Assembly: GCA_046590205.1 (NCBI GenBank)
Contig: JBKJTT010000043.1
Coordinates: 14,221-78,220, forward strand
Direction of reading: 5' to 3'
DNA: 64,000 nucleotides
DNA from: DATDEW01 sp046590205
GTDB lineage: Bacteria; Bacteroidota; Ignavibacteria; Palsa-1295
Shown here: positions 18,460 to 26,625 of the stretch, one piece after another
Layout of the letters: each line of letters starts with the position of its first letter
Position numbering within the stretch: the stretch's first letter is position 1
The notes under the pieces: model-generated
The model's input: only the letters and a program-made list of their open reading frames with translations
Told to the model about the DNA's origin: nothing
Database searches by the model: none
Translations under genes and position numbers: made by a program

Positions 18460-19615
18460 TTATATATCCTCGTCGTCGCCTGTATCTACGACCTTTAGTT
18501 TACCACCAACAAAGAGCAAGTACGCTTTCATGTACTCGGTGATGTCGCCATCCATTACTGCCTGCACATCAGTCTTTGCGTACTTCGTGCGGTGATCTTT
18601 AACCATCGTGTATGGCTGAAAAACATACGAGCGTATCTGCGCGCCCCACGATGCCTTCATTTTAGAACCCTCAACGGCGGCAAGTCGTGCTTCTTCAATT
18701 TCTTTTTCTATTGTTGCAATGCGACTCTTGAGCATCTTCAGTGCACGTTCGCCATTCTGAAACTGCGAACGCTCTTCCTGACATGCCGCGACTACCGTAT
18801 GCTCTTTGCCAACTGAATCCTTGTACTTATACGTAACGCGGACGGCTGTCTCGACTTTATTCACGTTCTGACCGCCTTTGCCGCCGGAGCGGAATGTATC
18901 GCGCTGCAAGAGTGCGGGGTTCAGCACGATCTCCTCATTCGCTTCTTCGAGAAGAGGATAGGCATAGACGCTTGCAAAACTTGTATGACGTCGCGCATTC
19001 GAATCGTACGGCGAGATACGCACCAAACGGTGGACACCGTTCTCGGCTTTCAAATAACCGAATGCATTATCGCCTTTAAACTCTAACGTCGCGGACTTGA
19101 TGCCGGCACCTTCGCCGGGCAGTTCATCCAAGAGCGAGACTTTATATCCGCTGCGCTCGCCCCAGCGTGTGTACATACGCTCGACCATCTCTGCCCAGTC
19201 CTGCGCTTCGGTGCCGCCTTGACCTGCATTGATAACGAGGATTGCATCCTTCATATCATCAGCGCCCGAAAGCATGATGGCAACTTCTTGTGAGGTTAAG
19301 TTTTCTTCAAGCGTATTGAATTCGGCTATCACCTGCGGAGCGATGGTTTCGTCAAGCTCGGCAAGCTCGACAAGCCCTTCCACGTCATCGACGCGCCGCT
19401 TCAAGGCAGCAAAGTCATCACGTTCTTTTTTTAAACGCGTAAGCTCCTGCATCAGCTTTTGCGCTACGCGTGAGTCGTCCCAGAAACCTGTTTGAATAGA
19501 CTGATCTTCGAGCGCGGCTATGCGCGCAGCTTTATTAGCGAGGTCAAAGAGAGTCGCCAAGCTCGGCTAAACGAGAGCGTAACTCGGCGATTTGGGTGGT
19601 ACTGATTTCTAACAT
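18460..19615 (-). CDS. prfB: peptide chain release factor 2 with programmed +1 frameshift
   Basis: RF2 ends translation at UGA and UAA. The gene starts at ATG 19615 and reads 23 codons to CTT followed by an in-frame TGA (19546-19544). A +1 slip at CTT-T continues as GAC CTC GCT into the long frame, giving a product of about 384 residues. This is the classic autoregulatory RF2 frameshift. The peptidyl-tRNA hydrolysis motif GGQ lies in SGGKGGQNVN. The stop-recognition tripeptide reads SPY rather than SPF. A naive start at TTG 19560 in the second frame is an artefact of the frameshift. No clear AGGGGG-like stimulator precedes the slip site. It is the first gene of a run with the dehydratase, aminopeptidase and barrel genes. 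Confidence 0.95.
19544..19549 (-). promoter_or_regulatory. programmed +1 ribosomal frameshift site in prfB
   Basis: The minus strand reads CTT TGA followed by C. The TGA is in frame with the upstream 23-codon ORF. Slippage of one base on CTT-T enters the release-factor frame. This matches the conserved CUUUGAC slip sequence of bacterial prfB genes. Confidence 0.93.
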
Positions 19616-19668
19616 AAGCACAAACAACACGTTGAAGCCACGAACCGTCGCAAAAAAAATCGGAATAC

Positions 19669-21510
19669 TTAATGACGAACCACAAATTTACTCGTTCTTA
19701 ATGCGCCATTAGTTTGCAGATGCAATTGGTAAAAACCTGATGGAAGCACTGATGTATTAATTGTCTCGATGTCACGGGTTGAAACCAGAGAAAGCATCTC
19801 TCTGCCAAGATCATTGGTTACCCATATCTTTACTTGTGTACTTCCGGAAGCGTTTGTAACAACACTAAGAAATCTATCGGCCGGATTAGGTGATAGAACG
19901 TTGATAGTCAACTCCTGCTGTGTCCGAACTTCTGTCGTCGGCTCATCGCATTTGTAAATGATGGCACTTTCGATAGAATCCATATCCGCACCGAGATCCT
20001 TGCCATCGGTCGAAGCATTCTTAAAGGTACTTGAAGCGTTGAGACGGAAATTACCGGATGCGGTGTCAACGAATCCTACCGCGCCGATTGTAGCAGGGAA
20101 GAAACTACCGGATGGATACCCGTTCGCTGATCCGCCGATGACAGCGTTGTTTGTGATGGTCCAGTTATTTGTGAAATACATTGCAAGTGTCGTATTCGCT
20201 GTGCCCGTTCCGCTGCCGATAAATCCGTAATTCGCCTTTGTTACAATGTTATTTGTGAACGAGAAGTAGTCTGTCCTCGGTGATCCGTCGGAGACCATAT
20301 ATGCATTAGGGCAGAACCCCGTGTTGTGATCGAATGTAACATCGGTCGGACCGTTAAGAACTTGAAACAATCTTCCGTCTCCGCCGGGCATTTGTACAAG
20401 TTTGAGCAGATTATCCTGAATAAGAATGCGCGAGGTACGCTGGCTGATGTTTGGTGCATCATAACCGGACATATTGATACCTTGTGCTATATTAAAAAAT
20501 ACATTCCTGCGGATGGTAATGTCCTGCACTACCGACCAAGGTGCTGTGTTGTTTTGATTGCGAGGTGTCAGGAGTAATGCAAAACCATTTTGTGCATTCG
20601 GCCAGCAGTTTTCAAACCTGTTACCTTCGACTAACACTCGCTGTGCATTCTTGAACTCAAGCAGGTTCTTGATATCCCATAGTTCTTGTTTCCACTTAAG
20701 CGGTTTAAAGAAGTGATTGCACCGAATTTCAATATCCGAAGGGACTGCATTCGGTACACTGGGGTCTGAGCCACCAAATATCACATTTTCGCCGGCACCT
20801 TCAAGAAAATTATTCACGATCTTGATAGGTCCTGTCGCAGAGTAACTGGCGAGTGCCTGACTATCAGCGCCGTCCTCTTTACAGTCGGAAATATAGCAAT
20901 CGACAACAGCAAGCGAGGCGCCGTTAAAAAGTATGCCGCGTCTGCTGCCGGCAACAGGATCACCGTGAATATAGCAGCGATCGAGAATGATATTATTCGG
21001 CAGATCACTCTCTGTCTTCTCGCCGTTGCCTATCTGGACAACATTGTACACAAATGTCCCGGCAGTTGGTCTGAACTCGATGCCAACAAACCGATAGTGA
21101 TGAGCGCCGGCTGCTGTTTGAACCGCGCCGCCCGAACCGGCACCAACAGTGATCACCGGCATATTGACCGAATCAGCAGGGGAGACTCGCGTGCATGCGG
21201 CGGGGAGTTCTCCGAGAGCATCGGATATAATATAGATCCAACCGGTACCTGTATTCTTTTTTGGAAGTGTGAAGGGTCCTTTATATATAACACCTGCTTG
21301 AAGTTCAATGATATCACCGAGCTTGCAGGTATTCAAGACGGTTTGAAACTCGCCGGAAGTCTTCGGCTTAAAAACTATTGCATTTATCGGCAGAGCAAAC
21401 CCAGTATGCATATACACACGCGGGAGTTCAGGCAGTTTTGCTGCTCCCGTCCTCGTTGATAGTAGCATAAGAAAAACTGTTATCACTCCAAAAAGATGTG
21501 TTCTGTTCAT
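19669..21510 (-). CDS. secreted right-handed beta-helix protein with T9SS sorting domain
   Basis: About 613 residues from ATG 21510. The frame is open up to 21588, but 21510 gives a normal signal peptide (MNRTHLFGVITVFLMLLS...GAA). Repeated short strands rich in N, G and V (for example NNIILDRCYIHGD, IEIRCNHFF, ILIQDNLLK, VTFDHNTGF) are typical of pectate-lyase/NosD-like parallel beta helices. The last 80 residues (NVLSPNPADRFLSV...GFYQLHL...SKFVVRH) form a T9SS type A sorting domain. A polysaccharide lyase or binding function is possible, but no catalytic motif can be identified with confidence. Confidence 0.85.
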   Translation of the reverse strand: MNRTHLFGVITVFLMLLSTRTGAAKLPELPRVYMHTGFALPINAIVFKPKTSGEFQTVLNTCKLGDIIELQAGVIYKGPFTLPKKNTGTGWIYIISDALGELPAACTRVSPADSVNMPVITVGAGSGGAVQTAAGAHHYRFVGIEFRPTAGTFVYNVVQIGNGEKTESDLPNNIILDRCYIHGDPVAGSRRGILFNGASLAVVDCYISDCKEDGADSQALASYSATGPIKIVNNFLEGAGENVIFGGSDPSVPNAVPSDIEIRCNHFFKPLKWKQELWDIKNLLEFKNAQRVLVEGNRFENCWPNAQNGFALLLTPRNQNNTAPWSVVQDITIRRNVFFNIAQGINMSGYDAPNISQRTSRILIQDNLLKLVQMPGGDGRLFQVLNGPTDVTFDHNTGFCPNAYMVSDGSPRTDYFSFTNNIVTKANYGFIGSGTGTANTTLAMYFTNNWTITNNAVIGGSANGYPSGSFFPATIGAVGFVDTASGNFRLNASSTFKNASTDGKDLGADMDSIESAIIYKCDEPTTEVRTQQELTINVLSPNPADRFLSVVTNASGSTQVKIWVTNDLGREMLSLVSTRDIETINTSVLPSGFYQLHLQTNGALRTSKFVVRH

Positions 21511-21685
21511 AATTCTTCTAAGGCTATTCTCCATAGATAGAAAACACAATCTACAAGTCATAGTTACACTGGCAAGATGATAATCCACCTCTTACCAATT
21601 CCAAAATTGATTTCTAACGAAGCTTGTTTTTGATTTCACCCCAGCCATCTCCTTGATAATAGAGACGGAGAAAAATGCTTAATAG

Positions 21686-22519
21686 TTAAAACTCCTTCTT
21701 GTTGAAGAAATAGACGGAGAGCGAGAGATAGATTGCCGTCAGTACTGTGATAAGCCCGATAGATGTCCACTGTATGTCTTTGCCGAGTATTGCATACGAC
21801 ATGTTGAAGCCCATATCGGTTACTTGAGGGAATAGGTAATAGATACCATCACCAAGATAACTCCAGACGGTCTTATCAGCTGTCGAAAAGTTTTCTGCAA
21901 ACCATCTGCCAACCGTAGCGAGCATCGCAATGAATGCCAAGCCAATTGTCGCAATGATAGCAAGTAAGCTCGAACGCGAAAGTACGCTAACGAACATGAC
22001 CACAGAGTACAACCCTGCAAAGCCCAGCATCATGTGGATGATGGAGAAGGTGAAGTTCATGTTCCATTTGCCGACAGAAAGCGAAATGACCACCCACATG
22101 CCAAGCACAAAGAATGCGATCTCGATAAGCATGACAGCCAGTGCGCCTATGTATCTGCCCATGAGGTACTGCCAACGATGGACGGGTTTCGAGAGGAGCA
22201 GGTCGATCGTGCCTTTTTCCATGAGCGACGTGATGAAGCTCGCGGTAGAGAACACGCCGAGGCACATGGTGAAGATGAAGAAGTTGACGGAGATGATAGA
22301 CCACGTAACATCAAGGACGGTCGTGTTCATAAGTCCTGCTGCCATATCCGCCGCGCCAACCTCTTGCGATTCTTTCATGCCGGACTGGACGACCTCGTTC
22401 TGGAAAATGAGAAACGTGATGAGTATCAGTATGGCTGATAGAATCATGAAGCCAACGAGTGTCTTTTTAGCGATGGCTTCGCGGAATGTGCCTTCAATGA
22501 TTGCCTTAAGTATGGTCAT
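21686..22519 (-). CDS. ABC-2 type transporter permease
   Basis: About 277 residues from ATG 22519 (MTILKAIIEGTFREAIAKK). The longer open frame, reaching 22639, overlaps the upstream ATPase gene and has a low-complexity N-terminus, so the shorter start is preferred. Six or seven hydrophobic helices and the segment MEKGTIDLLLSKPVHRWQYLMGRY match ABC-2/NosY-like permeases. It starts four bases after the ATPase stop, so the two form one exporter. The substrate is unknown. Confidence 0.88.
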   Translation of the reverse strand: MTILKAIIEGTFREAIAKKTLVGFMILSAILILITFLIFQNEVVQSGMKESQEVGAADMAAGLMNTTVLDVTWSIISVNFFIFTMCLGVFSTASFITSLMEKGTIDLLLSKPVHRWQYLMGRYIGALAVMLIEIAFFVLGMWVVISLSVGKWNMNFTFSIIHMMLGFAGLYSVVMFVSVLSRSSLLAIIATIGLAFIAMLATVGRWFAENFSTADKTVWSYLGDGIYYLFPQVTDMGFNMSYAILGKDIQWTSIGLITVLTAIYLSLSVYFFNKKEF

Positions 22520-22523
22520 GGTA

Positions 22524-23456
22524 TTAATGTTCTCTATGGACGTCAGTGTCCTTGATGAGGGAAATGAAAAGATCTTCGAGCGAGGTACGCTTGGGGATGA
22601 AGCTCTCGATGATGATGCCGCTGTTGCGGAGCTGGTCAAGAGCGCGGTTCATGTCGACATGGCTGTCGTATTCAAGTTCATGAACGCCGTCGCGTTCACC
22701 AACAACACCTGCGCCAAGCACGCCCGAAACCTGTGGCACGAACTGCGACTCAACGCGAATCTCGTAGCGATTCTTGGAAGAGGTCAGCATGGAGACGGTA
22801 CCCTCGGTGATGAGCTGTCCGTTCTTCATGATGGCGACGCGGTCAGAAACACGCTCAACCTCGGAGAGAAGATGCGAGTTAAGGAAAACGGTCTTGCCTC
22901 GGTCTTTGAGCTTGGCAAGCACGTCGCGGATTTCCTTTCTGCCCACTGGGTCAACACCGTCAGTCGGTTCATCGAGAATGATGAGGTCGGGGTCGTTGAT
23001 AAGCGCCTGCGCAAGCCCGAGACGCTGCATCATACCTTTGGAGTACTTGCGAACCTTCATGGTTCGCCAATCGGACATGCCGACGATATCAAGGGTTTCG
23101 TTTATACGGCGATCAAGGTCTGCTCCGGTGATCCAGGAAAGCTTGCCGAAGTAATCGAGAACCTGCTCGCCTGTGAGGTGGAGCGGGTAGCGATGGCTTT
23201 CCGGTAAGTAACCAATGAGCTTCTTTGCCTTGATCGAGCCGAGATTCTCGCCGAGGATGGAGCCTGTCCCCGAAGAAGGGAAAATTATCCCGAGCAAGCA
23301 CTTGATGAAGGTAGTCTTACCGGCTCCGTTCGGACCGAGGAGAGAATATATCTCGCCGCGCTGCACGTTGATGCTGACTCCTTGCAAGGCAGGGACGCTG
23401 TTTGGTCCCGAGCCGAAACGTTTGGAGATACTATCTGTTGTAATTGCTAATTCCAT
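22524..23456 (-). CDS. ABC transporter ATP-binding protein
   Basis: A 310-residue ATPase with Walker A GPNGAGKTTFIKCL, a signature region YSKGMMQRLGLAQAL and Walker B LIILDEPTDGVDP. The H-loop lies in LNSHLLSEVERV. A C-terminal extension of about 90 residues follows, common in ABC-2 exporters of the CcmA/NosF type. It partners the permease four bases downstream. A perfect TAnnTTTG box precedes it by about 24 bases. Confidence 0.93.
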   Translation of the reverse strand: MELAITTDSISKRFGSGPNSVPALQGVSINVQRGEIYSLLGPNGAGKTTFIKCLLGIIFPSSGTGSILGENLGSIKAKKLIGYLPESHRYPLHLTGEQVLDYFGKLSWITGADLDRRINETLDIVGMSDWRTMKVRKYSKGMMQRLGLAQALINDPDLIILDEPTDGVDPVGRKEIRDVLAKLKDRGKTVFLNSHLLSEVERVSDRVAIMKNGQLITEGTVSMLTSSKNRYEIRVESQFVPQVSGVLGAGVVGERDGVHELEYDSHVDMNRALDQLRNSGIIIESFIPKRTSLEDLFISLIKDTDVHREH

Positions 23457-23479
23457 GAATTGTGTCGAAGTAATTTATT

Positions 23480-23487
23480 CAAAGATA
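23480..23487 (-). promoter_or_regulatory. candidate Bacteroidota-type minus-7 box for the ABC exporter pair
   Basis: On the minus strand the bases read TATCTTTG, a perfect TAnnTTTG match, 24 bases before the ATPase ATG. No TTTG is visible at the ideal minus-33 distance, so the assignment rests on the single box. Confidence 0.45.
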
Positions 23488-23508
23488 CAGAATTTTTAGC
23501 GAGAAGTT

Positions 23509-24273
23509 ATGGGCAATTCTTTACGCCACGAAAAAAAGGTAGTTATAGTCACCGGAGCAGCCATCGGAAACGGGCAGGCGATCGCCCGCCAGTTCGCTGT
23601 TGAAGGGGCGAATGTCATCGTCGTTGACATCGCCGAAGCAACGGAGACGATCGCGCTTGTCACTGCTGTAAACCCGACAGGGACTATCGAAAGCATCATA
23701 ACCGATATTACCAGTGAAGAACAGGTGAAAAAACTTGTCGCGACTATCAAAGATAAGTACGGCAGAATCGATGTCCTTATTAATAATGCAGGTATTTATG
23801 ACGAAGAGCCGTTTGAGCTAATCACATATGACGACTGGAAGAAAGTAATGGATGTCAATCTCAACGGTCTCTTCCTAATGACGAAAGCAGTTCTTCCTCT
23901 TATGAAGCAGAATGAGTTCGGCAGAGTCATCAATATGTCAAGCAATACGATCTGGCTCGGTACGCCATACCTTGTTCACTACGTTACGACGAAAATGGGA
24001 GTAATAGGTTTCACGAGAGCTTTGGCGAGTGAAGTAGGGAAGTATGGCATCACAGTGAATGCGTTGACAGTTGGGCTAACGGCAACGCAACGTCCCGCAG
24101 ACTTGCAGCCACTTCGTGGGAACATCTTATCACATCTAATGCCGCAGCAAACAGCGTATCAGCCCGAAACACCGGAGGATATTGCCGAGATCGTTTGCTT
24201 TCTGACTTCAGAGAAAGCTGCGATGATAACAGGTCAGGCGCTCAATGTTGACGGTGGTGTAGCGAGGCATTAG
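23509..24273 (+). CDS. SDR-family NAD(P)-dependent oxidoreductase
   Basis: A 254-residue classical short-chain dehydrogenase. The cofactor motif is TGAAIGNGQAIA, a TGxxxGxG loop, and NNAG follows near residue 92. The catalytic residues appear as Ser in NMSSNTIW and the pair YVTTK (YxxxK). The acidic residue after beta-2 (VVDIAE) suggests NAD preference. The C-terminus ITGQALNVDGGVARH is typical. The substrate cannot be read from sequence; 3-oxoacyl reductase or sugar/alcohol dehydrogenase are both possible. GAGAAG before the ATG may serve as ribosome binding site. Confidence 0.9.
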   Translation: MGNSLRHEKKVVIVTGAAIGNGQAIARQFAVEGANVIVVDIAEATETIALVTAVNPTGTIESIITDITSEEQVKKLVATIKDKYGRIDVLINNAGIYDEEPFELITYDDWKKVMDVNLNGLFLMTKAVLPLMKQNEFGRVINMSSNTIWLGTPYLVHYVTTKMGVIGFTRALASEVGKYGITVNALTVGLTATQRPADLQPLRGNILSHLMPQQTAYQPETPEDIAEIVCFLTSEKAAMITGQALNVDGGVARH

Positions 24274-24327
24274 CACGAAAAGGGAACTTCCGCTCGCATT
24301 TTACTCTTATGCAAAGCCAAGATATTC

Positions 24328-24399
24328 GGCGCCGTAGCCAAGCGGTAAGGCAGAGCTCTGCAAAAGCTCCATTCATCAGTTCGATTCTGATCGGCGCCT
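24328..24399 (+). tRNA. tRNA-Cys (anticodon GCA)
   Basis: The acceptor stem GGCGCCG (24328-24334) pairs perfectly with CGGCGCC (24392-24398), followed by discriminator T. The D arm is GCC/GGC. The anticodon stem GAGCT/AGCTC encloses the loop CTGCAAA with anticodon GCA. The T arm ATCAG/CTGAT encloses TTCGATT. CCA is not encoded. Confidence 0.97.
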
Positions 24400-24440
24400 C
24401 TTCTAACTTCAGACGACTTCTTCCCTTTAGAGCACTTGTT

Positions 24441-26021
24441 GTGTCAGATAGATTACCTCTAAGACGGCTTCTATTCCTTTTCCTCTGTCTGATGGTATCG
24501 GCGAGTATTTTACCATCAGCTTTTAGCCAAAAGATGAAACCCCGAACGATAGTCTATAAAAAAGAGCATCTTGGCACAAAAATTAATTCGCCGTATAATG
24601 AATTGCTCCCCATAATTGCACCGAGTGGCAAGTATCTCTACTTCACAATGGGCAGAGGAAATCCGAGGAATACAGGGGACGAGAAATATCAAGATATTTA
24701 CTTTTCCTCTCTTCTTGCTGACGGTACCTGGTCATCCTCGAAGAATTTAGGATCAACCTTCAACTCTATTGCCGATGATGCCATCAGTGGAGTATCGCCC
24801 GATGGGTCTGTCCTCTTCATAAAGAATTATGTTTACAACAGAACCAACGGACTTTGTTTTGCCAAGCGTATAGCAGATAATAAGTGGAAGATCGACTCAA
24901 TAATCATTGAGAATTATTATAATACGAACCCTCTACTTTCCCAATCTATAAGCATTAATGGAAATTATATCATCCTTTCTATAGAACGAAGTGATGGCTA
25001 TGGTGGGCTTGATTTATATGTATCTAAGCTCAAAGACCGCAAGAAAAACCTATACTCCGAACCACAAAACCTTGGTCCTGTGATAAATACGGCAGGTAAT
25101 GAAATCGCACCGTTCATTGCCTCTGACGGACAAACCCTGTATTTTTCCTCTGATGGATTACCCGGAGAAGGCGGAGGAGACGTATTCATTACTAAGCGTT
25201 TTGATGATTCTTGGGTGAATTGGGGCTATCCAGTCAATATGGGACGCGAAATAAACACACCTGGTATGGATGCATATTATAGTGTACCTGCATCAGGCGA
25301 TAAAGCATATTTCTCTTCAAGTAATGGTAATAACTTGCTTGACCTTTTTAGCATTCCCCTTAAAGACTATCAACGACCTAAGCCGGTTATGTTTATGTCT
25401 GGCACTGTGACATCACGGTCGGGAACACCTGTAAGAGCTACAATAATATGCACGAATCTCTCCGACAACAGCGAGATTGCAACAGCAGAGTCTCATCAAG
25501 ATGACGGCACATTCTCACTAATTGCTCCAGTAGGCGACCACTATCGAATACGTGCAGAAGCGCAGGGCTTTCTATCATTCAGTGATGATCTTGACCTAAG
25601 CAAACAATCGGGTTTCTCTGAACCGACGTTTGATATAGTCCTTGATAGCATCACTATCGGAAGCAAAGTGATACTTGGCGACATATTCTTTGATTTTAAT
25701 AGCTCTACCTTGCAAGAAGCGTCGTTCTATACATTAGATAAGCAAGCTGCTTTCCTTTTAGAGGCAAAAGATATATCGCTTGAGATCGAAGGACATACAG
25801 ATTCACTTGGCGGTGATGAGTACAATAAAGAACTCTCGCAACGAAGAGCGGATGCCGTCAAGTCATATTTAGTCTCAAAGGGCATTCTGTCAGAACGCTT
25901 AGCAACTCTCGGCTTTGGCTCCGAGCAGCCAATATCCGACAATGAATCAGAAGAAGGGAGGAGAATGAACCGTCGCGTTGTTTTCCGCATTACACGAATT
26001 GATACACCAAAGAAACAATGA
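24441..26021 (+). CDS. OmpA-family protein with PD40 (WD40-like) repeats
   Basis: The frame is open from 24309, but that would run through tRNA-Cys. GTG 24441 gives a good signal peptide (SDRLPLRRLLFLFLCLMV...AFSQ) and is preferred, though it has no clear Shine-Dalgarno. The mature protein (about 526 codons) carries PD40/TolB-like propeller repeats such as IAPSGKYLYFTM, GVSPDGSVLFI and APFIASDGQTLYFSS. A carboxypeptidase-regulatory-like domain follows near residues 315-390. The C-terminal OmpA peptidoglycan-binding domain has FDFNSSTLQ, IEGHTDSLGGDEYN and the final NRRVVF motif. This architecture (as in PorE-like proteins) is common in Bacteroidota and links the outer membrane to the cell wall. 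Confidence 0.9.
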   Translation: MSDRLPLRRLLFLFLCLMVSASILPSAFSQKMKPRTIVYKKEHLGTKINSPYNELLPIIAPSGKYLYFTMGRGNPRNTGDEKYQDIYFSSLLADGTWSSSKNLGSTFNSIADDAISGVSPDGSVLFIKNYVYNRTNGLCFAKRIADNKWKIDSIIIENYYNTNPLLSQSISINGNYIILSIERSDGYGGLDLYVSKLKDRKKNLYSEPQNLGPVINTAGNEIAPFIASDGQTLYFSSDGLPGEGGGDVFITKRFDDSWVNWGYPVNMGREINTPGMDAYYSVPASGDKAYFSSSNGNNLLDLFSIPLKDYQRPKPVMFMSGTVTSRSGTPVRATIICTNLSDNSEIATAESHQDDGTFSLIAPVGDHYRIRAEAQGFLSFSDDLDLSKQSGFSEPTFDIVLDSITIGSKVILGDIFFDFNSSTLQEASFYTLDKQAAFLLEAKDISLEIEGHTDSLGGDEYNKELSQRRADAVKSYLVSKGILSERLATLGFGSEQPISDNESEEGRRMNRRVVFRITRIDTPKKQ

Positions 26022-26491
26022 TAGTACTCACCGACGAACAGAATGCCTCGCTGACCAAATTTGCAGAATCCGCATCAAACGAACGCGGTTTAGAAGCACT
26101 TCATATTAATGTTCGCGGCACACGCTCACGGCCGATCATTGAGATCGTTCTTGATGGGCTAAAGGACGTTCAGGTAGCAGATTGTGAGCATGTATCACGA
26201 AGTGTACAAGCGAATTTGGACGCCATGTTCAATCAGGAAGTCAACTACCGGCTTGATGTTACCTCACCAGGCACAGACGAGCCAATCAAGCATGATTATC
26301 AATATACCCGCAATATAGGTAGAAATGTGGAAATCACATTAGAGGATGAAACGAAGCACCTCGGAAAGCTTCTAATATCTGATTCCGTGTCAATTACTGT
26401 CCTGCCCAAAGCAATTAAGAACAAACAGCCCGAAGAAATCGCCATAAGCCGTGCAGATATTAAGAAAGCCAAGGTAGTGGTCGGATTTTAG
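26018..26491 (+). CDS. rimP: ribosome maturation factor RimP
   Basis: A 157-residue protein needed for 30S maturation. The DVTSPGTDEPI segment corresponds to the conserved EVSSPGLDRPL of RimP, between the N-terminal alpha/beta domain and the C-terminal SH3-like barrel. It overlaps the end of the OmpA-like gene by four bases (ATGA). It is the first gene of the canonical rimP-nusA-infB-rbfA-truB-ribF order, which confirms the call. Confidence 0.93.
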   Translation: MIVLTDEQNASLTKFAESASNERGLEALHINVRGTRSRPIIEIVLDGLKDVQVADCEHVSRSVQANLDAMFNQEVNYRLDVTSPGTDEPIKHDYQYTRNIGRNVEITLEDETKHLGKLLISDSVSITVLPKAIKNKQPEEIAISRADIKKAKVVVGF

Positions 26492-26581
26492 CCAAACGGC
26501 TGTAAAATCCGTAGGATTACGAAATTATATCGGGCAGCTTGCTGTTTCCATTGCCGTTATAATATACAAGTTTCGTATTGT

Positions 26582-26614
26582 AACAGACTTTCGCGGAAAG
26601 TCTGTTTGTGTTTT
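26582..26614 (+). terminator. terminator-like hairpin between rimP and nusA
   Basis: An 11-bp perfect stem AACAGACTTTC/GAAAGTCTGTT (26582-26592 and 26596-26606) with a GCG loop is followed by TGTGTTTT. It ends 12 bases before the nusA start. In this position it could be an intrinsic terminator or an attenuator that NusA itself acts on. A TATAAT-like box (26558-26563) just upstream might also give nusA its own promoter, but its minus-35 partner is unclear. Confidence 0.6.
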
Positions 26615-26625
26615 AAGCAGAAGAT

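Noticed and set aside
18460..19560. prfB starting at TTG 19560
   Set aside because: The real start is ATG 19615 in another frame, joined by the CTT TGA C frameshift; the TTG is an artefact of reading only one frame.
21930..23207. 425-codon open frame antisense to the ABC pair
   Set aside because: It overlaps two well-supported ABC genes completely and its translation has no recognisable domain.
24309..24440. N-terminal extension of the OmpA-like protein
   Set aside because: It would run through the tRNA-Cys gene and gives an implausible signal region.
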